A DNA stretch of 64,000 bases from JBBDMC01 sp963826055. Its GTDB lineage: Bacteria > Pseudomonadota > Alphaproteobacteria > Rhizobiales > Kaistiaceae. The stretch spans positions 1-64,000 of the forward strand of contig CAWGVO010000017.1 in NCBI GenBank assembly GCA_963826055.1, read 5' to 3'. The notes under the pieces were generated by a model, which saw only the letters and a list, made by a program, of their open reading frames with translations, was not told where the DNA came from and ran no database searches. The position numbers and the translations under genes were made by a program. Position 1 is the stretch's first letter, and each line of letters begins with the position of its first letter. Below, one piece after another: positions 46,996 to 57,300 of this stretch.

Positions 46996-48661
46996 ATGGG
47001 TGCGGTGAACGGAGCCGTCGCGAGCGCCTTCGAGGCCCTGGAGAGGCGCCGCACGGCGGTGCGCCGCGGTACCGTTGCGCCAGCGCTTCGCCGACGATCC
47101 CGAGCGCTTCTCACGGTTCTCGCTGTCGCTCGGCGACTTCACGCTCGACTATTCGAAGAACCTGGTCGACGCGGAGACGCTGGCGCTGCTGATGGACCTC
47201 GCGAGGGCCGCCGGGGTGGAGGAGCGGCGGGCGGCGATGTTCGCCGGCGAGGCGATCAACAGGACCGAGAACCGGCCGGCGCTGCACGTGGCGCTCCGCG
47301 CGCCGGCGGACGCCACCTACATGGTCGGCGGGCGAAACGTCGTCCCCGACGTTCAGGACGTGCTGGGGCGGACGGCGGATTTCGCCGCCGGCGTTCGCTC
47401 CGGTACCGTCGCCGGCAACGGCGGGCCGTTCACGGACGTGGTCAACATCGGCATCGGCGGGTCGGACCTCGGGCCGGCAATGGCGACGAGGGCGCTGGCG
47501 CCCTGGCACGACGGGCCGCGCGCCCATTTCGTCTCCAACGTCGACGGCGTCCACATCCGCGAGACGCTGGCGCCGCTCGATCCGGCGCGGACGCTCTTTC
47601 TGGTGTCGTCGAAGTCGTTCACCACCACCGAGACGATGACCAACGCTGCGAGCGCGCGGGCGTGGATCGCCGGGGCGCTGGGCGAGGACAAGGTCGGCGA
47701 CCACTTCGTTGCCATCTCGACCGCCCTCGACAAGGTCGCCCACTTCGGCATCCGGCCGGAGCGGGTCTTCGGCTTCTGGGACTGGGTCGGCGGGCGCTAT
47801 TCGGTGTGGTCGGCGATCGGGCTGTCGCTGATGATCGCCATCGGGCCGGCGCGGTTCCGGGAGTTCCTCGACGGCGGGCGGGCGATGGACGACCATTTCC
47901 GCGACGCCCCGCTCGCGGCCAACATGCCGGTGATCCTGGCGATGATCGGCATCTGGAACCGCAACGTCATGGGCTGGCCGACCTACGCGGTGCTGCCGTA
48001 CGACCAGAGGCTGGAGCGGCTGCCGGCCTACCTGCAGCAACTCGACATGGAATCGAACGGCAAGCACGTCGTCGGCGGGTCGGGCGCCGCGGTGACGGGG
48101 CGGACCGGGCCGATCGTCTTCGGCGAGCCCGGCACCAACGGCCAGCACGCCTTCTACCAGCTTCTCCACCAGGGGACGGACGTGGTGCCGTGCGACTTCC
48201 TGATGGCGGCGGAAGGGGACAACGCCGGTCCCGACGACGCGCACCATCACATGCTGCTCGTCGCCAACTGCCTGGCGCAGAGCGAGGCGCTGATGCGCGG
48301 CAAGACGCTTGCCGAGGTCCGCGACGAGCTGTCGGCGGCGGGCATGGCGGCGGACGAGATCGCGCGGCTGGCGCCGCACAAGGTGTGCGCCGGCAACCGG
48401 CCGTCGAACACGATCCTTTACCGCCGGCTCGATCCGCGTACTCTGGGCATGATCATCGCGCTCTACGAGCACAAGATCTTCGTGCAGGGGACGGTGTGGG
48501 GTATCGACTCGTTCGACCAGTGGGGCGTGGAATTGGGCAAGACGCTGGCCGGAGAACTGCTGCCGATGGTTGAAGACGGCGCCCCGGCGGGCGGGCGCGA
48601 TGCCTCCACCGCCGGGCTGATCGCCGCGATCCGGACGTTGCGGGGAGAACCGAAGCCATGA
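46996..48661 (+). CDS. pgi: glucose-6-phosphate isomerase, one frameshift
   Basis: The 550-residue enzyme interconverts glucose 6- and fructose 6-phosphate. Landmarks are SLGDFTLDYSKNLVDAETLA, VVNIGIGGSDLGPAMATRAL, SSKSFTTTETMTNAASARAW and signature GEPGTNGQHAFYQLLHQGTD, then GALYEHKIFVQGTVWGIDSF-type text at the end. The first 25 codons (MGAVNGAVASAFEALERRRT) lie in another frame, so one shift is near 47070. The stop overlaps the next ATG (ATGA). Confidence 0.9.
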
Positions 48662-50968
48662 ACGCGGCCGCACCTCCCAAGTTCGGCATGGGCGCGCCGG
48701 TGCGCCGGCTCGAGGACAAGGCGCTGGTGACCGGCGCCGGCCACTACACCGACGATTTCGCGCCTGCGGGCACGCTGCGCGCGGTCGTGCTGCGCTCGGC
48801 GATGGCGCACGCGCGGATCAGCCTCTCCGGTCTCGACGAGGCGCGCGCGATGGCGGGCGTGCACCTCATCATGACCCACGCCGACCTCGACGGGATCGGC
48901 GCGCTGCCGTGCGAGTCGCGCGTGCGCCAGGTCGACGGCACCCGGACGCAGGTGCCCCACCGGCCGCTGCTTTGCGGGGATACCGTCCGCCACGTCGGCG
49001 ATCCGATCGCCTTCGTCGTCGCCGATGACGTCGAGGCGGCGAAGGCCGCGGCGGACGCGATCGCGGTCGACTACGAGCCGCTGCCGGTCATCGCCGACAT
49101 GAAGGCGGCGCTTGCCGACGGCGCGCCGGCGATCTGGCCCGAATTCGCGACCAACGTCGCCTTCGAGATCGACCGCGGCAACAAGGCGGCGACCGACGCC
49201 GCCTTCGCCGGCGCGGCGCGGGTATCGCGGGTGGAGATCGTCAACAACCGGGTCGTCGCCAACTACATGGAGACGCGCGGCGTCATCGCCGAGCACGACC
49301 CGGAGAGCGGCCGCTTCACGCTCACCCTCGGCACCCAGGGCGGCCACGGCATGCGCGACCACATCGCCGATATCCTCGGCGTGCCGGTCAGCCAGATCAG
49401 GGTGATCACCCCGGACGTCGGCGGCGGCTTCGGCACCAAGGCGTTCGTCTATCACGAGTACCCGCTGGCGGCGCTCGCCGCCCGGCGCGTCGGCCGGCCG
49501 GTCAAATGGATCGGCGAGCGCGCCGAGCATTTCCTTGTCGACAGCCAGGGGCGCGACAACATCGCGGTCGCCGAGATGGCGATGGACGAGAAGGGGCAGG
49601 TTCCTCGCCATGCGGGTCGACCTCCTCGCCGACATGGGCGCCTACCTGTCGCTCTTCGCGCCGCTGATCCCGCAGGGCGGGCTGACGATGATGACCGGGG
49701 TCTACGACATCCCCGTCGGCTACGCGCGCGCCCGCGGCGTCTACACCAACACCGTGCCGGTAGACGCCTATCGCGGTGCCGGCCGGCCGGAGGCCGCCTA
49801 TCTGGTGGAGCGCCTGGTGGAGGTGTGTGGCCGCGACACCGGCCTCGGGCCGATCGGCATACGGCGGCTGAATTTCATCGCGCCCTCGGCGATGCCGTAC
49901 ACGACGCCGGGCGGACGCATCTACGATTCCGGCGAGTTCGCCGGCCACCTCGACCGCGCGCTCTCGGTCGCCGACCACGCCGGCTTCGCCGCGCGCGCCG
50001 AGGCCGCGGCGAAGGCGGGCAAGGTCCGCGGTTTCGGAATCGCCACCTACGTCGAGGCGTGCGCCTTTCCGGGCAGCGAAGGGGCGACCGTCACCCTCAA
50101 CGAGAACGGCACCGCGACGCTCTTCATCGGCACCCAGAGCAACGGCCAGGGGCACGCCACCGCATACGCCCAGTTCATCGCCGGCCATCTCGGGCTCGAC
50201 TACGACAAGATCGAACTGGTCCAGGGCGACACCGACCGGGTGCCGAACGGCGACGGTACCGGCGGCTCGCGCTCGATCCCGCTCGGCGTGGTCTCGGTCG
50301 ACCGGGCCGCCATCACGCTCGCCGACCAGCTGAAAGGGGCCGCCGCGGCGATGCTGGAGGCCGCGCCCGGCGACCTCGAACTCGCCGACGGCATCGTCCG
50401 GGTAACTGGCTCCAACCGCGGCATGAGCCTCGCCGAACTTGCCCGCTCGGTCGCCGACAAGGCGGTGCTCACCGCCTACGACGACAGCTACGAGCAGACG
50501 GAGCCGACCTATCCCAACGGCAGCCACGTCGCCGAAGTGGAGATCGACCCCGATACGGGCGCGGTCGCCATCGTCGGCTACTGGATCGTCGACGATTTCG
50601 GCGCCACGGTGAACCCGATGCTGCTCGCCGGCCAGGTGCATGGCGGCACCGTGCAGGGGCTCGGCCAGGCGCTCTACGAGCGCACCGTCTACGACGGCGA
50701 CGGGCAGCTCCTCACCGCCTCGTTCCTCGACTACGCCATGCCGCGCGCCGACGCCTTTCCATCACTCCACTTCGAGACGCGCAACGTGCCCTGCAAGTCG
50801 AACCCGTTCGGCATCAAGGGGGCAGGGGAGGCCGGCGCGATCGGCTCGTCGCCGGCGGTGATGAACGCCGTCGTCGACGCGCTCCAGCGCGGCTGGGGGA
50901 TCACCGAAATGGACATGCCGGCGACACCGGCGCGGGTGTGGGCGGCGATCCGGGCGGCGCGGGGGTAG
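48658..50968 (+). CDS. molybdopterin-binding hydroxylase large subunit (xanthine dehydrogenase/CoxL-like), one frameshift
   Basis: The aldehyde-oxidoreductase/CoxL-type catalytic subunit of about 769 residues shows GAPVRRLEDKALVTGAGHYT, ITPDVGGGFGTKAFVYHEYP, AYRGAGRPEAAYLVERLVEV, GTQSNGQGHATAYAQFIAG and FGIKGAGEAGAIGSSPAVMN (catalytic Glu). AYRGAGR is the form II loop, not the Cys-containing CO dehydrogenase loop, so substrates are probably purines, aldehydes or N-heterocycles. One shift is near 49605. The usual FAD (M) and 2Fe-2S (S) subunits are not next to it. Confidence 0.8.
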
Positions 50969-51036
50969 ACGCTCCGGTCATGTAGTGCGGGCCCGCGGCT
51001 ACCGCGACGTCGCGGGTGCGCCCGGGCGCACCACGC

Positions 51037-51091
51037 ACCCCTCCCCAAAACGCGCGTTCCGCGCGTTTTGACCCTCCCGCAAGGGGAGGGT
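51037..51091. repeat. composite palindromic repeat, copy 2
   Basis: ACCCCTCCCC, arms AAAACGCGC (51047-51055) and GCGCGTTTT (51061-51069), then CCCTCCC-GCAA-GGGGAGGG. It shares the outer modules with 35336-35392 while the arms differ but remain perfectly complementary. It lies between the hydroxylase gene and the EamA exporter. Confidence 0.75.
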
Positions 51092-51174
51092 TCCAGGCCG
51101 TTCTCGTCGTGCTGGGGCCATGCGTGAATCCGGCCTTGCCTGCCGCGCCCGGCTGTGGTCCGGTGGCGGTCCTC

Positions 51175-52131
51175 ATGGACTCATCCCTCGCTGAGCGTGA
51201 GCCCGGCCGGCCCATCCTCGGCATCGCGCTCAAGATCGCTTCCACACTGGTTTTCACCGCCATGGCGACGCTGATCAAGCTGCTCAGCGATCGCTATCCG
51301 CTTGGCGAGCTGACGTTCGCGCGCAGCGCCTTCGCGCTGGTTCCGGTGCTCATCTGGGCCGGATCGCGGGGCCAGCTGCCGGGCGCCTTCTATACGAGCC
51401 ACTTTGGCGCGCACGTGGTGCGCTCGTTTGCCGGCGTGATCGGCATGTTCTGCGGCTTTGGAGCTCTGTCGCTGCTGCCGATCGTCGACGCGATCGCGAT
51501 CGGCTACGCCTCGCCACTGATGACGGTGGTGTTCGCCGTGGTGCTGCTCGGCGAAACGGTCAGGATGTACCGTTGGTCGGCGGTCATCGTGGGCTTCGTC
51601 GGGGTGCTGATCATCCTGTCGGACTACGTCGTTCCCGGGGCAAACGGTCACGAGCGCAGTGTCGTCGGCGCCCTGGTGGCTATCGCCGGCGCGGTTTTCG
51701 GCGCCTACGCGGCCACGCAGGTGCGTCTGCTCACCCGTTACGAGGGCGCCGCCACCATCGTCATCATCTTCTCCACCTTCGCCGCGCTGATCTCGCTGGC
51801 GACGCTGCCCTTCGGGTGGGTGGCGCCTACCGCGGGAGACGCGGTGATGATGGTGCTCGCAGGCATCTTCGGCGGCATCGGGCAGGTGCTCCTGACCCAG
51901 TGCTACCGCTACGGCGACGCCTCGACCATCGCGCCGTTCGACTACACCTCTATGATCTGGACGATGGCGGTCAGCCTCGTGGTGTTCGGCGTGTGGCCGA
52001 CCAACGTCATCCTGATCGGCACGGCGATCGTCATTGCCGCCGGCCTCTTCGTCATCTGGCGCGAGCACCGGCTCGGCATCGAACGGACCCGCTCCAAGCG
52101 GGCGCAGACCCCGACGACGCCGGTGACGTGA
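51175..52131 (+). CDS. EamA/DMT-family exporter
   Basis: The 318-residue protein has ten predicted membrane helices in two EamA halves: KIASTLVFTAMATLIKLLSD, VVRSFAGVIGMFCGFGALSL, YASPLMTVVFAVVLLGETVR, VSAVIVGFVGVLIILSDYVV-like text, then GALVAIAGAVFGAYAATQVR and AIVIAAGLFVIWREHRLGIE. Members export metabolites such as amino acids; substrate unknown. I chose ATG 51175. The frame is open further upstream through the palindromic repeat, which is not coding. Confidence 0.8.
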   Translation: MDSSLAEREPGRPILGIALKIASTLVFTAMATLIKLLSDRYPLGELTFARSAFALVPVLIWAGSRGQLPGAFYTSHFGAHVVRSFAGVIGMFCGFGALSLLPIVDAIAIGYASPLMTVVFAVVLLGETVRMYRWSAVIVGFVGVLIILSDYVVPGANGHERSVVGALVAIAGAVFGAYAATQVRLLTRYEGAATIVIIFSTFAALISLATLPFGWVAPTAGDAVMMVLAGIFGGIGQVLLTQCYRYGDASTIAPFDYTSMIWTMAVSLVVFGVWPTNVILIGTAIVIAAGLFVIWREHRLGIERTRSKRAQTPTTPVT

Positions 52132-52292
52132 TCAACGTTGTTCCCTCCTGTTGGGGTTGGAAATGGCGGGTGAAGCGCGACGCTTTCGAGGGGGGCGAAG
52201 GCCTCCTGGATTCACCCCCTCCCGAAATCTTCGTCCGCCTCCGGCTCGTTCTCGAGCTCTCCTCAGGGAGGTTGGCGCTGGCGGTGCGCCGG

Positions 52293-53141
52293 TCAGGCCT
52301 TGTACTTCACCACGTGCTGGGTCTGCTCGCCGAGGCCGGCGATGCCAAGGTGGACGGTCTCGCGGCCCTTGAGGAAGCGCTGCGGCTTCATGCCCATGCC
52401 GACGCCGGGCGGGGTACCGGTGGTAATGACGTCGCCGGGTTCCAGAAGCATGAACCGGCTCAGGTAGCTCACCAGGTGGGCGACGCCGAAGATCATGGTC
52501 CTGGTGTTGCCGGTCTGCATGCGCTTGCCGTTGATGTCGAGGAACATGTCGAGGTTCTGCACGTCCTTGATCTCGTCGCGGGTGACGAGCCATGGCCCGA
52601 GCGGCCCGAAGGTGGGGGCGCTCTTTCCCTTTATCCACTGGCCGCCGCGTTCGGACTGGAACGCGCGCTCGGAGACATCGTGGCAGACGGCGTAGCCGGC
52701 AACGTGGCGAAGCGCATCCTTCTCGTCGATGTAGCTGCCGCCGCGGCCGATGATGACCGCCAGTTCCACTTCCCAGTCGGTCTTCTTCGACTGCCTGGGG
52801 ATGACCACGTCGTCATTGGGACCGACGATGCAGCTCGGGGCCTTGGAAAAGACGACCGGTTCCTTGGGTATGGGATTGCCGGTTTCATGGGCGTGGTCGA
52901 CGTAGTTGAGGCCGATGGCGATGAAATGGCGCACCTGACCGACGCACGGACCGATGCGCACGCCGGAGCGCACCTTCGGCAGGCTCTCCGGCTTGATCTT
53001 GCGGATCTTCGCCAGCGCGCCGTCGGCAAGCGTGGCCGGCGTGATGTCGGCGACGACCGAACTCAGGTCGCGGATCGCGCCCGCCTTGTCGAGGATGCCG
53101 GGCTTCTCGCGGCCCTTGGGGCCATAGCGGACGACTTTCAT
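52293..53141 (-). CDS. fumarylacetoacetate hydrolase family protein
   Basis: The 282-residue enzyme reads MKVVRYGPKGREKPGILDKA, FIAIGLNYVDHAHETGNPIP, VVFSKAPSCIVGPNDDVVIP, DWEVELAVIIGRGGSYID and GDVITTGTPPGVGMGMKPQR. The Glu/Glu/Asp metal site of the FAH superfamily is apparent (VELAV region). Members act as 2-keto-3-deoxy-sugar or ureidoglycolate lyases, oxaloacetate decarboxylases or acylpyruvases; the exact reaction cannot be told. It is convergent with the exporter gene and stands alone. Confidence 0.8.
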   Translation of the reverse strand: MKVVRYGPKGREKPGILDKAGAIRDLSSVVADITPATLADGALAKIRKIKPESLPKVRSGVRIGPCVGQVRHFIAIGLNYVDHAHETGNPIPKEPVVFSKAPSCIVGPNDDVVIPRQSKKTDWEVELAVIIGRGGSYIDEKDALRHVAGYAVCHDVSERAFQSERGGQWIKGKSAPTFGPLGPWLVTRDEIKDVQNLDMFLDINGKRMQTGNTRTMIFGVAHLVSYLSRFMLLEPGDVITTGTPPGVGMGMKPQRFLKGRETVHLGIAGLGEQTQHVVKYKA

Positions 53142-53271
53142 GCGGGCGTTCTCCAGGGAGGCGACGGCGGCCGGACGTGGCCCCCCAACAGTGGGCGCCG
53201 TCGACAAGGTGGGTCAGTGGGTTGCCGGCTGGCCATTCGACTAGCCTGATCGGGCGCCCGGCTCAAGCGCA

Positions 53272-54315
53272 ATGACCCATACCGTTCCGACCGGCGATAC
53301 TCTAGTGTCGCCGCCGATGACGCTCCCGCCCGACCCGACCCTGCCCACCATCGCCGATGTCCGCCGCGCCGCCGAACGGCTGGCCGGCCACGCGGCGAAG
53401 ACGCCGCTCGTCTCAAGCCCGGCGCTCGACGAGCGGACGGGCGGGCGCATCCTGCTCAAATGCGAGACGCTGCAGCGCACCGGCTCGTTCAAGTTTCGCG
53501 GCGCCTACAATGCGCTCGCCGCCATGAGCCGGGCGGCGCGGGAGCGGGGCGTGGTGGCGGTGTCGTCGGGCAACCACGCGCAGGGCGTGGCGGAGGCGGC
53601 GCGCCTGTTCGGTGTGCACGCGACCATCGTGATGCCGGCCGACGCGCCGCTGATCAAACGGGCGCGCACCGAGCGGAGCGGCGGGCGCATTGTCGAATAC
53701 GACAGGGCGCACGAGAACCGCGAAGGGGTGGCGGCGCGCTTCATCGGCGAGCACGGCGGCACGCTGGTCCACCCGTTCGAAAACTTCGAGGTGATCGCCG
53801 GGCAGGGGACGGCGGGCATCGAGATCGTCGCCGACTGCGCGACGGCGGGTGCGGTGCCGGACGCGGTCGTCATCCCGTGCGGCGGCGGCGGCCTCGCGGC
53901 CGGCATTGGCCTGGCGGTGCGCGACGCCTGGGCCGAGACGGAGCTCGTATTGGTCGAACCGGAGGGGTTCGACGACTACGGCCGTTCGCTGAAGGACGGG
54001 CAGATCGTCGCCAACCCCGCCAATGCCGGGTCGGTCTGCGATGCGCTGCTGACGCCGGCGCCGGGGCGGACGTCGTTCGCCATCAACCGCGCCATCGGGG
54101 CGCGGGCGCTGACGGTCGGCGACGAGGCGGCGCTCGCCGCCGTCGCCGACGCGTTTACCGAGCTGAAGCTGGTGGTGGAGCCGGGCGGGGCGGTGGGCCT
54201 CGCCGCGATCCTGTCGGGACGGGTCGATTGCCGCGACCGGACGGTGGTCGTCGTGCTCTCCGGCGGCAACATCGACCCGGCGGTTCTGGCGCGAGCGCTC
54301 GACCGCCGGGCCTGA
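53272..54315 (+). CDS. threonine/serine dehydratase, PLP fold type II
   Basis: The protein of 332-347 residues, depending on start (ATG 53272 or 53317), contains the PLP lysine in RTGSFKFRGAYNALAAMS, SSGNHAQGVAEAARLFGVHA, the glycine loop VIPCGGGGLAAGIGLAVRDA and SGGNIDPAVLARAL. It lacks the C-terminal regulatory ACT domain, so it is a catabolic or serine-racemase-like enzyme and not biosynthetic IlvA. It converges with the GPR-like gene, leaving 6 bp. Confidence 0.85.
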   Translation: MTHTVPTGDTLVSPPMTLPPDPTLPTIADVRRAAERLAGHAAKTPLVSSPALDERTGGRILLKCETLQRTGSFKFRGAYNALAAMSRAARERGVVAVSSGNHAQGVAEAARLFGVHATIVMPADAPLIKRARTERSGGRIVEYDRAHENREGVAARFIGEHGGTLVHPFENFEVIAGQGTAGIEIVADCATAGAVPDAVVIPCGGGGLAAGIGLAVRDAWAETELVLVEPEGFDDYGRSLKDGQIVANPANAGSVCDALLTPAPGRTSFAINRAIGARALTVGDEAALAAVADAFTELKLVVEPGGAVGLAAILSGRVDCRDRTVVVVLSGGNIDPAVLARALDRRA

Positions 54316-54321
54316 CCGCTA

Positions 54322-57300
54322 TCAGTCGAAGCGGCCGCTGGCGTGGGCCAGCATGGTGTAGACCTTGCCGGTGTCCGACGTGAGATAGGCGCGGCCCGAG
54401 GTCTTGTCCTTGCCGTTCTTGGTCACCTCGGCGAGCAGCTTCTCGAAGTCGCCGACGTAGCGGTCGACGGCGCCGCGGAAGTCCTGGTCGCGCTGGTACT
54501 TCTTGCGGATCTCGTCGAAGGTCTGCTGCCCCTGGAGGGTGTAGAGCCGCCGGGTGAACAGGCCGCGCTCGCCACGGCTGTGGCGTTCCCACAGCTCGAC
54601 CGCGGCGTTGTGATCGATGGCGCGGGCGATGTCGCCGGAGAGCGCGTTGAGCGGCGCCGAAGAAGGAGCCGGAGGCTCGACGGCGGCCGCAGGCGTCGCC
54701 GGCGCGGCGGATGCCGCCGGGGCCGGCTGCTCGGCGGCAGGCGTTTCGCCCTCGACGCCGTCGGAAGCGCGGCGCAGGAGGTCGGACACCCATCCACCAC
54801 CCGGTCGCTCCTCGGTGATGGTAGTGCGGGCGAACGGCTGCGTGGGCTGGGTCGGCGCGGTGACCGGGGTCGGGCCGGGCCGCGGCTGCGGCGGCTGGGC
54901 CCGCGCCACGGCGGGCTTGGGCGTCGCGGTCGGCGGTGTGCCGCCGTTGCCGGCGCGGCGACCGACGTCACTGGCGAGCCTGACCATCGGCGCGGGCGGG
55001 GCTGACGTCGCCTCGCCGGTCATCATCGGCGTGGCGGGCTCGCGGCTGCCGGCGACCGCCGGCTGGGGCAGGGCGCGGATGTGCGGCTCGCCCAGCGACG
55101 GCGACGAAAGGTCGAACGTCTTGCCGTGGCGGGTGATGATCTCAGACAGCTCCGACAGCGCCTTGATCTGGTCGCCGACCACGCGGCGCATGGCCTCGGC
55201 GTTCTCGCGCGCTTCCTCGGGAAGCTCCAGCACGCCGCGCTTCAGTTCCTCGCGGGTGGTGTTGAGGTCGCGCTGCAGTTCCTGCGTGGCGGCGCGCATC
55301 TCGCGGGTCGCCTCGGCGAAGCGCTTGCTGGCCTCGGCGATGGCGTGGCCCATCTCGGCCATCAGCGCCTTGTTGGCCTCGCGCACGGCCTCCGTCGCCT
55401 TGCGGCTCTCGCTGCCGGCGGTGCGGTTCATCGCCTCGAAGTTTTCCACGACGCCCTTGGTGGCGGTGGCGGTATTCTCGGTCAGCAGGCGGCTGACCGA
55501 GGTGGCGCGCTCCTCGGCCGTCTTCAGCGTCTCGGAGATGATGCGGGTGAACGACTTCATCAGGCTGTCGAGCTCTTCGCTGCGCGCCTTCAGCCCGGCG
55601 GTCAGGTTCTCCAGCGCCGGACGGCGTTCCTCGACGGTCTTCTCGATCTGACGGTTGACGTCCGACAGGTTGTGCGAGGCGGTGGTCAGCGACTTGCTCT
55701 GCTCCTCGAAGCGCTGGACGACGTTGGAGACGCCGTCGAGAATATCGCCGGAAACGTCGCGCAACTGGCCGACCTGGTTGCCGAGCTCGTTGGCCGAAAG
55801 CTGGATCGCCTCGACGGCGTGCTCGATGTTGGCGGCGAACTCGGTCGAACGGGTGCCGAGCTGGCCCTCGATCTGGCTGAGGTTCTCGCGGGTCGAGGTG
55901 AGCAGGTGGTTGAGAAGCTCGTTCGACTTCGCCATCCGCTCGGTGATGTCGCCGACCTCGCGGTGCAGCCGCTCGTTGGTCTCGACGAAGCTCGCCGCGA
56001 CACGGTCGCCGCTGGCGATGAGGGTCCGCGATGCTTCCTCGCTGCGGCTGACGACCATCTCGACGATGTCGGTGCCGCGCTGGTCGAGCGTCTTGAGCAG
56101 CGCGTTGGAGCGGCCGTCGAGAAGGGTGGCGAGCTCGCCCGAACGGGCGCCGAGCACGTCGTTGAACTCGCGGGTGCGCAGCTCCAGCGCCTCGGTGACG
56201 GCGTTGGCGCGGGCGCCGAACATGCCCTCGATCTCGTTGATGGCGCGGCCGAGGATGGTGGAGGCCTCCGACGCGGAGGCGCGCAGGGCCCGCGTCGCTT
56301 CGCCCGACTCGGTGACAAGGCGTTCGGTCACCTCGTCGACGGTGTCGCGTACGCCCGCCGCCACTTCGGCGCTCTTGCCGGCGAGCGCATCGGTGATGGC
56401 GCTCGCCCGCTCGCTCAGCGAGTCGGCAAGGGAGGAGACGCGCGAGGAAAGCTGGCCGCCGACCTCGACCAGGCGGTCGTCGATCATGGCGGCGAACTCG
56501 GTCTGGCCGGAGGTGAAGGTCTCGGCGATCTCGCGGGTGCGCTCGATCAGGGTCTGGTTGATCTGGCGCGAGCGGTGGTCGAGCGCCTCGGCGATGCGGT
56601 GGGCGTTCGATTCCAGCGCCTCGGAGACGTTCTCGATCTTGCCGCGAATGCCGTCGCCGAACTCGGACAGCTTGCCGGCGAGCGAGTTCTCCATCGCCGC
56701 GGTCTGCTCGGTCAGCGTGGTGATCAGCGCCGGACCGCGTTCGCTGATCAGTTCGGCCATGCGGGCGAAGCGGGTGTCGAGCGCCTCGCTCAGCTCGTTG
56801 GCGCGGCCGGCGATCACGTCGCCGTAGCGGGTGCCGGATTCGACGATGCGGTCGTGGATGACGGTGCCGCGGCTCTCGATGGCGTCGGCGGCCTCGGTGC
56901 CGGAGGAGATGATCTTCTCGTGGATGGCGACGCCACGGCTCTCGATGGCGTTGGCGACGTCGCGGCCGGAGGCGAGGATCTTCTGGTGGATCGAATTGCC
57001 GCGCGATTCGATCGCTTCGCCGACGTGCTGGGTGGCCTCTACGATCGAATCGTAGATGGCGGTGCCGCGGCTCTCCACCGAATCGGCGATCTCGCGCGAG
57101 GAGGCGAGGATGCGCTCGTGGATCGAGGCGCCACGGCTCTCGATCTCGTTGGCGATCTGGCTGCCCGATTCGACGATGCGCTGATGGATGGAATTGCCCT
57201 GGTCGATGATGCGATCGGCGATGGCGGTGCCGGAATCGATGATGCGCTCGTGGATGGAGCCGGCCCGGTTGGTCACCGTCTCGGCGATCTCGTTGCCGGA

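Noticed and set aside
49502..50641. A long minus-strand frame opposite the hydroxylase gene.
   Set aside because: It is a shadow of high-G+C codon use; the plus strand carries all the conserved motifs.
48658..50968. Carbon monoxide dehydrogenase large subunit.
   Set aside because: The active-site loop is AYRGAGR (form II), without the Cys-containing loop of CO dehydrogenase, and partner genes are absent.
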